A stretch of 8,340 nucleotides of DNA, from NCBI GenBank assembly GCA_021848765.1, contig JAJZTU010000141.1, positions 1-8,340 on the forward strand, read 5' to 3'. Numbering within the stretch: the stretch's first letter is position 1; each line of letters starts with the position of its first letter. Origin of the DNA: Bacillota bacterium (GTDB lineage: Bacteria > Bacillota > GCA-003054495 > Carboxydocellales > JAJZTU01). A model generated the notes under the pieces. The model saw nothing but the letters and a program-made list of their open reading frames with translations. It ran no database searches and was not told the origin of the DNA. The translations under genes were made by a program, and so were the position numbers. This document shows positions 1 through 5,540 of this stretch, piece by piece.

Positions 1-816
1 AGTTGTGCCTATCCAATAATAGTGATGACCTGTCGCAAAAATACCACTCACAGCAGCCAAAGCAAGTTCCAGATAGAGAATGTTGGCTACTTTGCCCGGG
101 GGGGCTTTAAACAGGTATATTAATAATGCCCCGGTTAATCCTCCTCCAATTAGCTCAAAGCTTACCTCCTCCCACATGTGTACCACCCAGAACCTTACCA
201 TGTCATCAGTAGTTGGGTGATTATAATGAAAAATATTGGGGATAAACAGGATAAGTAAGGTGAAAGAACCGATTACCCTTGTAAGTACGGTTGCCTGTGC
301 CCAGCACCGGCCTTTAAACATGGTTGCCCCGATATTAAACACAAACAACAACAGGGTCAAAGCTATCCCAATTTTAAAAACCCACAAGGCCTCCAGATAC
401 TCCCGCCCCTCAGTAATCCCAAAGGCCAGGCTGGTCAGGATTCCTAACACAGTTACCAGCAGCAGCCAAAATTGCAGCTTAGCCAGGCGTTGGCTGAATA
501 ATTCTACCGAGCACTCCTGGATTGTGAAATAAAAGGCTGCCCCCATGGCTCCAATCATGGTCCAAAAAAGACTGAGGTTCAAATGCACAGACCTCCCCGC
601 CTGGAAAGAAACCGGCGTTGGGAGGTCCGGGAAAAGCATATCTATAGCTCCTAAGTTAGAGATTAAGCCCTGCAGGCAAAAAAGCACAACCGCCAGAAAG
701 CAAAACCGGTAGGAGACCTCCAGGGAGACAAAATCCTTTTTTACTGCCTGAGAACGGGCTTTATTTTTTCTTTTCCGAAAAACAGGGAGAATTATCCCCA
801 AAATCTTCATTAACAT
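1..816 (-). CDS. norB: Nitric oxide reductase large subunit NorB (partial, C-terminus outside window)
   Basis: This is the N-terminal 272 residues of a membrane heme-copper-superfamily subunit that reduces NO to N2O. The frame stays open to the window edge, so roughly the last 40 percent is missing compared with a usual NorB of about 450 residues. Visible family signatures are RSVHLNLSLFW (His78, predicted low-spin heme b ligand), EGREYLE at 137-142 (acidic, calcium/heme-propionate region in known cNORs), VVHMWEE at 211-217 (His213 predicted FeB ligand, Glu217 the conserved acid four residues on) and ATGHHYYWIG at 261-270 (His264 and His265, FeB ligands). Several hydrophobic segments fit a polytopic membrane protein. 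The ATG at 816 lies 3 bases after the norC stop and has an AGGGG-type ribosome site inside the end of norC, so the pair is translated as an operon. A second in-frame ATG at 810 is less well placed. The family call is firm; residue roles are inferred from Pseudomonas cNOR. Confidence 0.93.
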   Translation of the reverse strand, partial: MLMKILGIILPVFRKRKNKARSQAVKKDFVSLEVSYRFCFLAVVLFCLQGLISNLGAIDMLFPDLPTPVSFQAGRSVHLNLSLFWTMIGAMGAAFYFTIQECSVELFSQRLAKLQFWLLLVTVLGILTSLAFGITEGREYLEALWVFKIGIALTLLLFVFNIGATMFKGRCWAQATVLTRVIGSFTLLILFIPNIFHYNHPTTDDMVRFWVVHMWEEVSFELIGGGLTGALLIYLFKAPPGKVANILYLELALAAVSGIFATGHHYYWIGTT

Positions 817-819
817 TTT

Positions 820-1251
820 TTATTCCCCTTTGGTTTCCCCGGAGTTTTTCTTAAGAACATAACCCGGTTGTGGAGGCCAACCCTGAGTGTTTATTTTTGC
901 AGTAAACTTCAGGTAGGCTATCATTGCATCTGCTTTTGCCTCATCCAGTTCCGGGTGCTTCCTTCGCTTAGCCGGGCGCATTACCGGAGGTTCGGAAAAA
1001 AACCGTTTTAAACGCTCAATGGGCATTTTTCGGGTTATCACGGTCAAATCAGGACCCAAATAACCCCCGTTGCCAAAAAGGCAATGACATTCAACACACC
1101 CATGTTTTTGCCAAACCCACTTGCCTAATTTTTCCTTGGAACTCATTGGCCCAGAAGATACTTTGTCGATGGATCCAAGGCATACGACCAAAAAAATACC
1201 GAAACCCAGAAAAACTGTGCCTAAAAAAGTGGCCGCCCCCCATTTATTCAC
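820..1251 (-). CDS. norC: Nitric oxide reductase cytochrome c subunit NorC
   Basis: This 143-residue membrane-anchored monoheme cytochrome c should pass electrons to NorB. One hydrophobic helix at about 6-25 anchors it, followed by a CVECH heme-binding site (Cys52, Cys55, His56) and the NorC-typical stretch GNGGYLGPDLT (61-70). The C-terminal signature KINTQGWPP (119-127) matches the ending of NorC proteins. The start is a GTG with AGGAGG seven bases upstream, which settles it. It is the first gene of norC-norB. One oddity is that the region where NorC proteins carry the axial methionine (an MP just before the last helix) reads RRKHPELDEA here, with Lys98-His99-Pro100. The remaining nearby methionines are Met91 and Met110. 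Another cysteine directly follows the heme His (CHC). Either Met91 or His99 may be the sixth ligand; this is inference. Confidence 0.92.
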   Translation of the reverse strand: MNKWGAATFLGTVFLGFGIFLVVCLGSIDKVSSGPMSSKEKLGKWVWQKHGCVECHCLFGNGGYLGPDLTVITRKMPIERLKRFFSEPPVMRPAKRRKHPELDEAKADAMIAYLKFTAKINTQGWPPQPGYVLKKNSGETKGE

Positions 1252-1303
1252 TTTACTGCCTCCTCACACCCTGATTTTGCCCCTGATTTTATTCTCTGCA
1301 ACA

Positions 1304-1318
1304 GAATTTAAAAAATTC
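1304..1318. promoter_or_regulatory. AT-rich inverted repeat upstream of norC, possible operator
   Basis: Two perfect 6-base arms, GAATTT and AAATTC, flank 3 bases, 53 to 67 bases ahead of the norC start. AT-rich inverted repeats of this sort are the usual shape of sites for NO sensors such as NsrR, but the match to any known consensus is not good enough to name a regulator. A convincing -35/-10 pair was not found in this gap. Confidence 0.25.
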
Positions 1319-1360
1319 ATGCCTGTTAAATATTTCATGCTTCTTTTCCGGTAGCTGCAT

Positions 1361-1390
1361 AAAAAAAACGGCAGGATGTTTACCTGCCGT
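1361..1390 (-). terminator. Rho-independent terminator of the DUF1858 gene
   Basis: Read on the minus strand, an 8-base perfect stem (ACGGCAGG with CCTGCCGT) encloses a 7-base loop and is followed directly by eight T residues. It lies 56 bases past the stop of the DUF1858 gene and before norC, so it separates the two transcription units. Confidence 0.92.
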
Positions 1391-1446
1391 AGTGCTTTCC
1401 GCCTTGTTTCCTTTGGGTGTCTTGATTGGTTTGTTAGATCTGAAGT

Positions 1447-1662
1447 TTACGCCCTTCCAAGGACTTCATTTAGTTCTTTGAGCACAGCGTCCGGGTCTTT
1501 GCCATGCACTGTGGCTCCAAATTCGATGGTCTTAGTCTTGGAATTGGGACAGCCAAAGCAGCCTGGGCCAAAAACCTTATCCATTACCTTGTTTGCCTCA
1601 GGCCCTAGTTCCCTGATATCACCTATGAGCCAATCTCTGGTTATGGGACCGGTTTTAGTCAT
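1447..1662 (-). CDS. DUF1858 redox-disulfide domain protein
   Basis: This 71-residue soluble protein matches the DUF1858 / hybrid-cluster-protein-associated disulfide domain family. The N-terminal half reads TRDWLIGDIRELGPEANKV and leads into FGPGCFGCPNS, with the CxxC pair at Cys35 and Cys38; the end, HGKDPDAVLKELNEVL, is typical of the family. Such domains occur alone or fused to hydroxylamine reductase-like and other redox proteins; the exact function is not known. The ATG at 1662 is preferred because an AAGGAG site lies about ten bases upstream. An in-frame GTG at 1671 sits too close to that site. Its own terminator follows. Upstream is a CRP/FNR-like palindrome (1765-1778) and a possible -10 TAGAAT at 1719-1714, which would put the palindrome centre near -64. 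This fits activation under anaerobic or nitrosative conditions, as an inference. Confidence 0.87.
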   Translation of the reverse strand: MTKTGPITRDWLIGDIRELGPEANKVMDKVFGPGCFGCPNSKTKTIEFGATVHGKDPDAVLKELNEVLGRA

Positions 1663-1764
1663 AAAGTTCACGCTCCTTTTCCGTTTTTAGTCTTTTCAAT
1701 TCTGTTTTAATTAATTCTAACCTAACTGTTTTGAAATCACCGTGGCCTTTTCCCACTGAATCCC

Positions 1765-1778
1765 GTGATTTTCATCAC
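1765..1778. promoter_or_regulatory. CRP/FNR-type palindrome
   Basis: The perfect inverted repeat GTGAT-N4-ATCAC (equivalent to GTGA-N6-TCAC) has the geometry of CRP/FNR-family sites. It lies in the intergenic space between the DUF1858 gene (minus) and the zinc-ribbon gene (plus). It is about 40 bases upstream of the plus-strand -35 box and about 60 bases upstream of the presumed minus-strand start point. The regulator is not identifiable from the sequence; HcpR-like CRP-family NO/redox regulators are one known possibility. Confidence 0.5.
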
Positions 1779-1815
1779 ACTATAACATTGCCTAACAGAG
1801 GTGAATTAGCTTCCC

Positions 1816-1844
1816 TTGACAAATCCGTTTTTTTCTGCCATACT
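1816..1844 (+). promoter_or_regulatory. Sigma-A promoter of the zinc-ribbon gene
   Basis: A perfect -35 TTGACA (1816-1821) is followed after 17 bases by CATACT (1839-1844), one mismatch from a TATACT-type -10. This implies a leader of about 110 bases before the ATG at 1965. Confidence 0.75.
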
Positions 1845-1964
1845 ATATTTGGTGGTTAAAATGTTGATAGAGGTCACTTACTATTTCTCCTTTGTCTTTT
1901 TGGCAAGATTAATGGTGAACCCTATTTCCAACATGAGCCAACTAGACCTAAAGGAGGTTAGTAA

Positions 1965-2279
1965 ATGTTTAACGACAAGACTTTGACCTGCAAAGACTGT
2001 GGCGAAAACTTCGTTTTCACCGCTAGCGAGCAAGAATTCTACGCTGAAAAGGGCTTTACCAATGAGCCTGGACGTTGTCCTCAGTGCAGAGCTGCCAGAA
2101 AAGCCGAAAGATCCGGTGGCGGACGTGGCTATGGTCAGCAGCGCCAAACTTATGCTGCTGTATGTGCTCAATGTGGTACCGAAACTCAGGTACCCTTTCA
2201 GCCCAGTGGCGATCGTCCTGTTTACTGCAGGGATTGCTACAGCGCTCAAAGAAGTTCCAGAAGCTATTCCAGGTACTAA
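1965..2279 (+). CDS. Double zinc-ribbon protein (zf-trcl / CxxC-CxxC family)
   Basis: This 104-residue soluble protein has two four-cysteine zinc-ribbon units. The first has Cys9, Cys12, Cys38 and Cys41 around the sequence ENFVFTASEQEFYAEKGF. The second has Cys67, Cys70, Cys88 and Cys91, with the family signature VPFQPSGDRPVYCRDC. A Gly/Arg-rich linker, GGGRGYGQQR (51-60), and a Ser/Arg/Tyr-rich tail (95-104) suggest nucleic-acid binding, which is inference. The family is widespread in Firmicutes and related phyla and has no settled function; some database entries wrongly call such proteins cytochrome c551, although no CxxCH is present. The start is fixed by AAAGGAGGT at 1950-1958. It has its own promoter and its own strong terminator, so it is a single-gene unit. 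Confidence 0.88.
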   Translation: MFNDKTLTCKDCGENFVFTASEQEFYAEKGFTNEPGRCPQCRAARKAERSGGGRGYGQQRQTYAAVCAQCGTETQVPFQPSGDRPVYCRDCYSAQRSSRSYSRY

Positions 2280-2291
2280 AAAGCAAAAAGC

Positions 2292-2325
2292 AAGACCGGG
2301 GTTACAGAACCCCGGTCTTCTTTTT
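2292..2325 (+). terminator. Strong rho-independent terminator, probably bidirectional
   Basis: A perfect 12-base stem (2292-2303 with 2308-2319) with an ACAG tetraloop is followed by a T-rich run on the plus strand. It ends 13 bases after the zinc-ribbon stop begins. On the minus strand the hairpin is followed by GCTTTTTGCTTTTT, so it can also end transcription of the convergent gene at 2340-2678. Confidence 0.93.
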
Positions 2326-2339
2326 ATATATTCAAGCAG

Positions 2340-2678
2340 CTATTTTTTGGCAAAATTAATCCCGACTACCCTCGCCCCACCTGTGATGATTTCGACCTTC
2401 TGGCCGCCGGCATTCATCGCAACTGAAGCGGTATCCCTGTGCAAGGTAAAGTCTTTGGTGGTTCCATCAGTAGTTCCGGGCATGGAGAATTTTACAGAAT
2501 CAATTGTAATATGAGCACGGTACTTCTTGGTACCCCCTGTTTCAATGTTTTCTTTAATCGCAATAAAAACCTGTTTGTTTTTGGTAGCATCCTCAGTACA
2601 GCAAATCTCACTCGCGTTTTCAATTGAAAAGGGAGTTACTTTCCCTTCATTTTGAGGAATTTTAGTTTCTTCAGCCAT
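2340..2678 (-). CDS. Unrecognised 112-residue soluble protein
   Basis: I do not recognise this protein. It begins MAEETKIPQNEGKVTPF, has no signal peptide or membrane segment, and carries a single vicinal cysteine pair at 26-27 (EICCTEDA). From about residue 36 onward it alternates hydrophobic and polar residues (KQVFIAIKE, YRAHITIDSVKFSM, KDFTLHRDTASVAM, QKVEIITGGARVVGINF), which suggests an all-beta fold. The ATG is well supported by GGGAGG seven to eight bases upstream. It ends near the shared hairpin at 2292-2325. The upstream gap (2679-2798) is AT-rich and no convincing promoter stands out. Base composition and ribosome site match the neighbours, so it looks like a genuine host gene. It could be lineage-specific. 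Confidence 0.8.
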   Translation of the reverse strand: MAEETKIPQNEGKVTPFSIENASEICCTEDATKNKQVFIAIKENIETGGTKKYRAHITIDSVKFSMPGTTDGTTKDFTLHRDTASVAMNAGGQKVEIITGGARVVGINFAKK

Positions 2679-2798
2679 AGTGAATACCTCCCTAGTTAAA
2701 TATTAATTACCATTTTATTCCATCTAAAAGATTATTATTCTTCAGGAATTCCGGAAAATCCTTCCGCCAAATAAAAAAATTTGAAAGCAAAACATAGT

Positions 2799-2825
2799 AA
2801 AAGCAGAGCTATTCACTCTGCTTTT
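2799..2825 (-). terminator. Rho-independent terminator of the pduL-GNAT gene
   Basis: A 10-base perfect stem (AAAAGCAGAG with CTCTGCTTTT) with a 7-base loop lies 15 bases past the stop of the minus-strand gene at 2840. The U-run on the minus side is short (TTTT, then ACTATGTTTTG). The hairpin is near-symmetrical, so it would read similarly from the other strand. Confidence 0.8.
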
Positions 2826-2839
2826 GTCATGTTTTCGCT

Positions 2840-4072
2840 TTATAGTAGTACTTTCTTTAAACTTTGAAATGCTCGTTCCAGAGTAACTGTGTTCACCCGG
2901 GCCTCAGGTATAATTGGGTCAAACATCAATAACAACTTTTGACCCACTTTAATTTTATCCGAAGAATAGAAGGTTGTATCAATGGGGATACAGCCCAGGT
3001 TTAAGAAGAACTCCTTCCTGTTATCCAGGTCTTGCTTGTTCTGGCGAACCTCAAGTAATACCCCCTCAATTTCGGGGTGCTCTTTTTCCAGGAATGAAAG
3101 CGCCTTATTGTAGAAAAAGCTGCCGATACCCCGGTTCTGGAATTCCGGCGTAATCCCCAGATGCTCGATATAGCCCATTTTCACATCCGGCAAATAATAA
3201 AAACAAGCAATCCCGATGACTTTATCCCCTTCCAAAGCAGTTAGCAGATAGAAGCTGTTGGGCTCAATAGTTTCGGGCTCCAGCATCTTCTTTACAATAT
3301 CCTGCTGTACTGCCGCCGGGTATTCAAAGACTTGCCGCAAAAGCCGGATCCCTTCCTGGGTGTAGTAGTCACCGGGTGTCTTACCCCGGACAAACTTGAT
3401 ATTATCGGTATTTACTTCCACGATATTTCCGAAATTATCCCTGATAATCATTTCCTTGTGTTTAATCATTGCTACATCACCGGTGTCTACAAAAGCGGCA
3501 TTGGCTTCATCAGTATCGATATGAAATTCGGTTAAGCCTTGATCGGTAGTTCTAACCAGTACATCGTGGTAGCAGACAGTTTTTTCTCCCTTAATCAGGA
3601 TACTGACCTTATCGCGGTCTTTAAGCTCCAAACGGTCTGCATCACCGGCCAACATGTGAATGTGAGAACGGGCAATGATACAACCGTGTTCCAATACCAC
3701 CACGCCCTTTGGACCGATGAGCACAGCTCCGGGAGTGTCGGCTACATCACCGGAATCTTTAATGGGGCAATCAATCCCCACGGTAAAAGTATCAGTACGG
3801 CTTAATTCCACCTGGGTCTCCTTCCGGGCCGGACCGATTATCCGTACCTGCTGCAATACACCCTTAGGCCCTACCACATTAACCGTCTCTTTTGCGGCAA
3901 ACTGCCCGGCCTGTCCTAACTCCCGCAGCACTGTCAGCTGGTGCCCCTCTCCGAACAAGGCCTGAACATGGGCCTCTGTCAAGTGCACATGGGCTCTGGA
4001 TACACCTATGCGGACCAACCACTTATTCTCTCTCTTAAAATCTACTTTTTTGGGATCGATGTTGATGTTCAT
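2840..4072 (-). CDS. PduL-type phosphate acyltransferase fused to a GNAT acetyltransferase
   Basis: This 410-residue protein joins two enzymes. Residues about 15-210 match PduL phosphotransacylase, which interconverts acyl-CoA and acyl phosphate. The predicted zinc ligands are present: HVH (28-30), HIH (137-139) and His184 in FHIDTDEANAA, with Glu89 a possible further ligand. Residues about 232-390 form a GNAT N-acetyltransferase with the acyl-CoA loop QNRGIGS (312-318), preceded by GYIEHLGITPEF. No microcompartment-targeting extension precedes the PduL core, which starts within 20 residues, so a cytosolic acetate/ATP-forming role like that known for PduL in acetogens is likely. The normal PduL length is about 200-220 residues, so the GNAT part roughly doubles it. 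The ATG has GGAGGAG about seven bases upstream. The frame is unbroken through the join, and the gene has its own terminator. The GNAT substrate is unknown. Confidence 0.88.
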   Translation of the reverse strand: MNINIDPKKVDFKRENKWLVRIGVSRAHVHLTEAHVQALFGEGHQLTVLRELGQAGQFAAKETVNVVGPKGVLQQVRIIGPARKETQVELSRTDTFTVGIDCPIKDSGDVADTPGAVLIGPKGVVVLEHGCIIARSHIHMLAGDADRLELKDRDKVSILIKGEKTVCYHDVLVRTTDQGLTEFHIDTDEANAAFVDTGDVAMIKHKEMIIRDNFGNIVEVNTDNIKFVRGKTPGDYYTQEGIRLLRQVFEYPAAVQQDIVKKMLEPETIEPNSFYLLTALEGDKVIGIACFYYLPDVKMGYIEHLGITPEFQNRGIGSFFYNKALSFLEKEHPEIEGVLLEVRQNKQDLDNRKEFFLNLGCIPIDTTFYSSDKIKVGQKLLLMFDPIIPEARVNTVTLERAFQSLKKVLL

Positions 4073-4091
4073 TTTCTGTCTCCTCCCCGGT

Positions 4092-4110
4092 TTGCAACTT
4101 TAAATTGCAA
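4092..4110. promoter_or_regulatory. TTGCAA-N7-TTGCAA inverted repeat in the pduL-GNAT leader
   Basis: Two copies of the self-complementary hexamer TTGCAA flank 7 bases, 19 to 38 bases upstream of the pduL-GNAT start codon and just ahead of its ribosome site. It could be a repressor operator over the transcription start or a short RNA hairpin. The -10/-35 boxes for this gene are not clear (TAAAAT near 4120 is the best -10). Confidence 0.35.
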
Positions 4111-4218
4111 GTTTATTTTAACATAGGAACAAGCAGAAAGAACAGCTGTATTTTAATACCAAAAACAACTATCCCCTCCCTCCGCCCTTGTGCTCACAAT
4201 CTATTTTTCGGAATTTTC

Positions 4219-4247
4219 TTGCAATTTTTGGCTAAGTGCTGTATAAT
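4219..4247 (+). promoter_or_regulatory. Strong sigma-A promoter of the cysteine-rich small gene
   Basis: TTGCAA (4219-4224), a 17-base spacer and a perfect TATAAT (4242-4247) lie 35 bases before the ATG at 4283. The transcription start would be near 4254. Confidence 0.85.
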
Positions 4248-4282
4248 ATATAACAACATCATATAGTTAGGGGGGTCTGACG

Positions 4283-4480
4283 ATGGTACTATGTGCTGCC
4301 TGTGAGATCTGTGGTTCCAAGTCAACTGCCGAATTGCTCTGCTCTTCTGCAATGGACGGTACCAGTCCTAAACGCTGCTGGTGTGTGTGCGAGAACTGCC
4401 GGAAGCAACTCTTGGCTGGCATCCAAAATGCGCAGGATGCCGCCATGGGCATTAAGACCCCGAAAAAAGTGGTATCGTAG
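4283..4480 (+). CDS. Unrecognised 65-residue cysteine-rich protein
   Basis: This small soluble protein has eight cysteines in 65 residues: Cys4, 7, 10 and 20 in the N-terminal half, and Cys32, 34, 36 and 39 in RCWCVCENCR. CxxC pairs in both halves point to zinc or iron-sulfur binding, most simply a small zinc-ribbon-like fold; this is inference. The C-terminal third is helix-like and ends with a basic KTPKKVVS. I do not recognise the family. The gene is well supported by a near-consensus promoter, a G-rich ribosome site (AGGGGGGT) about eight bases before the ATG, and a hairpin right after the stop. It is therefore a single-gene unit and probably well expressed. No neighbour suggests its role; the next gene is a separately promoted radical SAM protein. 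Confidence 0.75.
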   Translation: MVLCAACEICGSKSTAELLCSSAMDGTSPKRCWCVCENCRKQLLAGIQNAQDAAMGIKTPKKVVS

Positions 4481-4495
4481 AGTAAAGGACGTTAA

Positions 4496-4532
4496 AAGGC
4501 CGTAGCACTGTGCTACGGCCTTAATAATTTCC
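4496..4532 (+). terminator. Terminator hairpin after the cysteine-rich gene
   Basis: Perfect 13-base arms (4496-4508 and 4510-4522) around a single T make a very stable GC-rich hairpin 16 bases after the stop. The following tract, TTAATAATTT, is only partly T-rich, so termination may be incomplete and some read-through into the radical SAM gene is possible. Confidence 0.75.
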
Positions 4533-4587
4533 GAATCTACTCTTTAACAATTGGTCGCCCTTAAGATTTGTCTATATGCACATGGCC

Positions 4588-4616
4588 TTTGCATTCTTCA
4601 TCCCTTCCGGTATAAA
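4588..4616 (+). promoter_or_regulatory. Possible promoter of the radical SAM gene
   Basis: TTTGCA (4588-4593), 17 bases, then TATAAA (4611-4616), about 40 bases before the chosen start at 4656. Each box has two or fewer mismatches to the sigma-A consensus. Confidence 0.5.
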
Positions 4617-4655
4617 ATTAAACTAAACTATTTTAGTAAAGGACGTGAACCCCTT

Positions 4656-5525
4656 ATGCGGTATGAAGGCACAGTCTACCGTCCCCCTAGCGAAGCCGGC
4701 AGCCTGTTGATCCAGGCCACCTTGGGCTGCCCCCATAATAAATGCACCTTTTGCGGTATGTACAAAAAAACAAAATTTCGGATCAGGCCCACCGAAGAAG
4801 TTAAAGCAGACCTTAAAATGGCCCTGGATTACTATGGACCCAACATCAAAACCCTGTTCTTTCCTGACGGCAATACCATCTGTCTGAAAACCAAAGATCT
4901 GGTGGAAATCCTCCAATATTCCCGCCAACTCTTTCCTAATCTTGAGCGAATCACTGTCTATGGTTCCGCAAAATTCATTCTCCGCAAAACACCAGAGGAA
5001 CTTCAAGCCCTCCGGGAGGCCGGTCTGACCAGAATTCACTCCGGCATGGAAAGCGGGGATGACCTTACCTTGGAACGTATCTGTAAAGGGGCCAACGCCC
5101 AGACCATTATTGAAGCCGGGCTAAAAGCAAAGCAAGCCGGACTGGAAATCAGTGAATATATCCTGGTCGGAATCGGTGGCCGCAGGCGTTGGCAGGAACA
5201 CGCCCTGGGAAGCGCCCGGGTTTTAAGCGCCATCGATCCTCATTTTATCCGCTTACGCACTTATTATCCTGTCCGCAGAACTCCTCTGTACGATGAACTG
5301 GTCCGGGGTGAGTTTGAGTTGCCTTCCCCTCATGAAGCCCTGCGGGAAGTACGGCTCCTGGTAGAAAATCTGCAGGGAACAGGCCTCCTCTTGAGTGATC
5401 ATATCTCCAACTACTGCAACATTAACGGGAAACTACCCAAAGACAAAAACGCCATGCTGGCAGAATTGGATAAGGCTTTGTCGGTGGACGAATCCCTCCT
5501 GGAAAGAAACCTCACCAATTTGTAA
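4656..5525 (+). CDS. Radical SAM protein with CX4CX2C cluster motif
   Basis: This 289-residue enzyme should cleave S-adenosylmethionine using a 4Fe-4S cluster. The cluster motif is GCPHNKCTFCGMYK, with Cys25, Cys30 and Cys33; the first spacing is four residues instead of the usual three. I recall the same GC-x-HNKCTFC pattern in an uncharacterised Elp3/MiaB-like radical SAM family, so it is probably typical there. Further SAM-binding features are LFFPDGNTI (67-75), RITVYGSAKFI (98-108), IHSGMESGDD (127-136) and EYILVGIGG (167-175). No B12 or TRAM domain is visible. The ATG at 4656 is chosen because the protein begins MRYEGTVYRPPSEAGS, as family members do; AAAGGA lies about 12 bases upstream, a rather long spacing. 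An upstream in-frame GTG would place the -10 box inside the gene. The substrate is unknown. It converges on the YhcN-like gene with 15 bases between stops. Confidence 0.87.
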   Translation: MRYEGTVYRPPSEAGSLLIQATLGCPHNKCTFCGMYKKTKFRIRPTEEVKADLKMALDYYGPNIKTLFFPDGNTICLKTKDLVEILQYSRQLFPNLERITVYGSAKFILRKTPEELQALREAGLTRIHSGMESGDDLTLERICKGANAQTIIEAGLKAKQAGLEISEYILVGIGGRRRWQEHALGSARVLSAIDPHFIRLRTYYPVRRTPLYDELVRGEFELPSPHEALREVRLLVENLQGTGLLLSDHISNYCNINGKLPKDKNAMLAELDKALSVDESLLERNLTNL

Positions 5526-5540
5526 TTTTACTGCTGATAA

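Noticed and set aside
1663..1671. A GTG start adding three residues to the DUF1858 protein
   Set aside because: The GTG is one base from the AAGGAG site, too close to be used; the ATG at 1662 has proper spacing.
1999..2514. A 171-residue plus-strand frame over the zinc-ribbon gene and beyond
   Set aside because: It overlaps the well-supported zinc-ribbon gene in another frame, crosses the strong terminator and runs antisense to the 112-residue gene.
4293..4505. A 70-residue plus-strand frame overlapping the cysteine-rich gene
   Set aside because: It is a shifted shadow of the gene at 4283-4480 and runs into the terminator hairpin; it has no ribosome site of its own.
4551..4655. An N-terminal extension of the radical SAM protein from the upstream GTG
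   Set aside because: The extension overlaps the likely -35/-10 boxes, has no ribosome site and is not like family members, which start near MRYEG.
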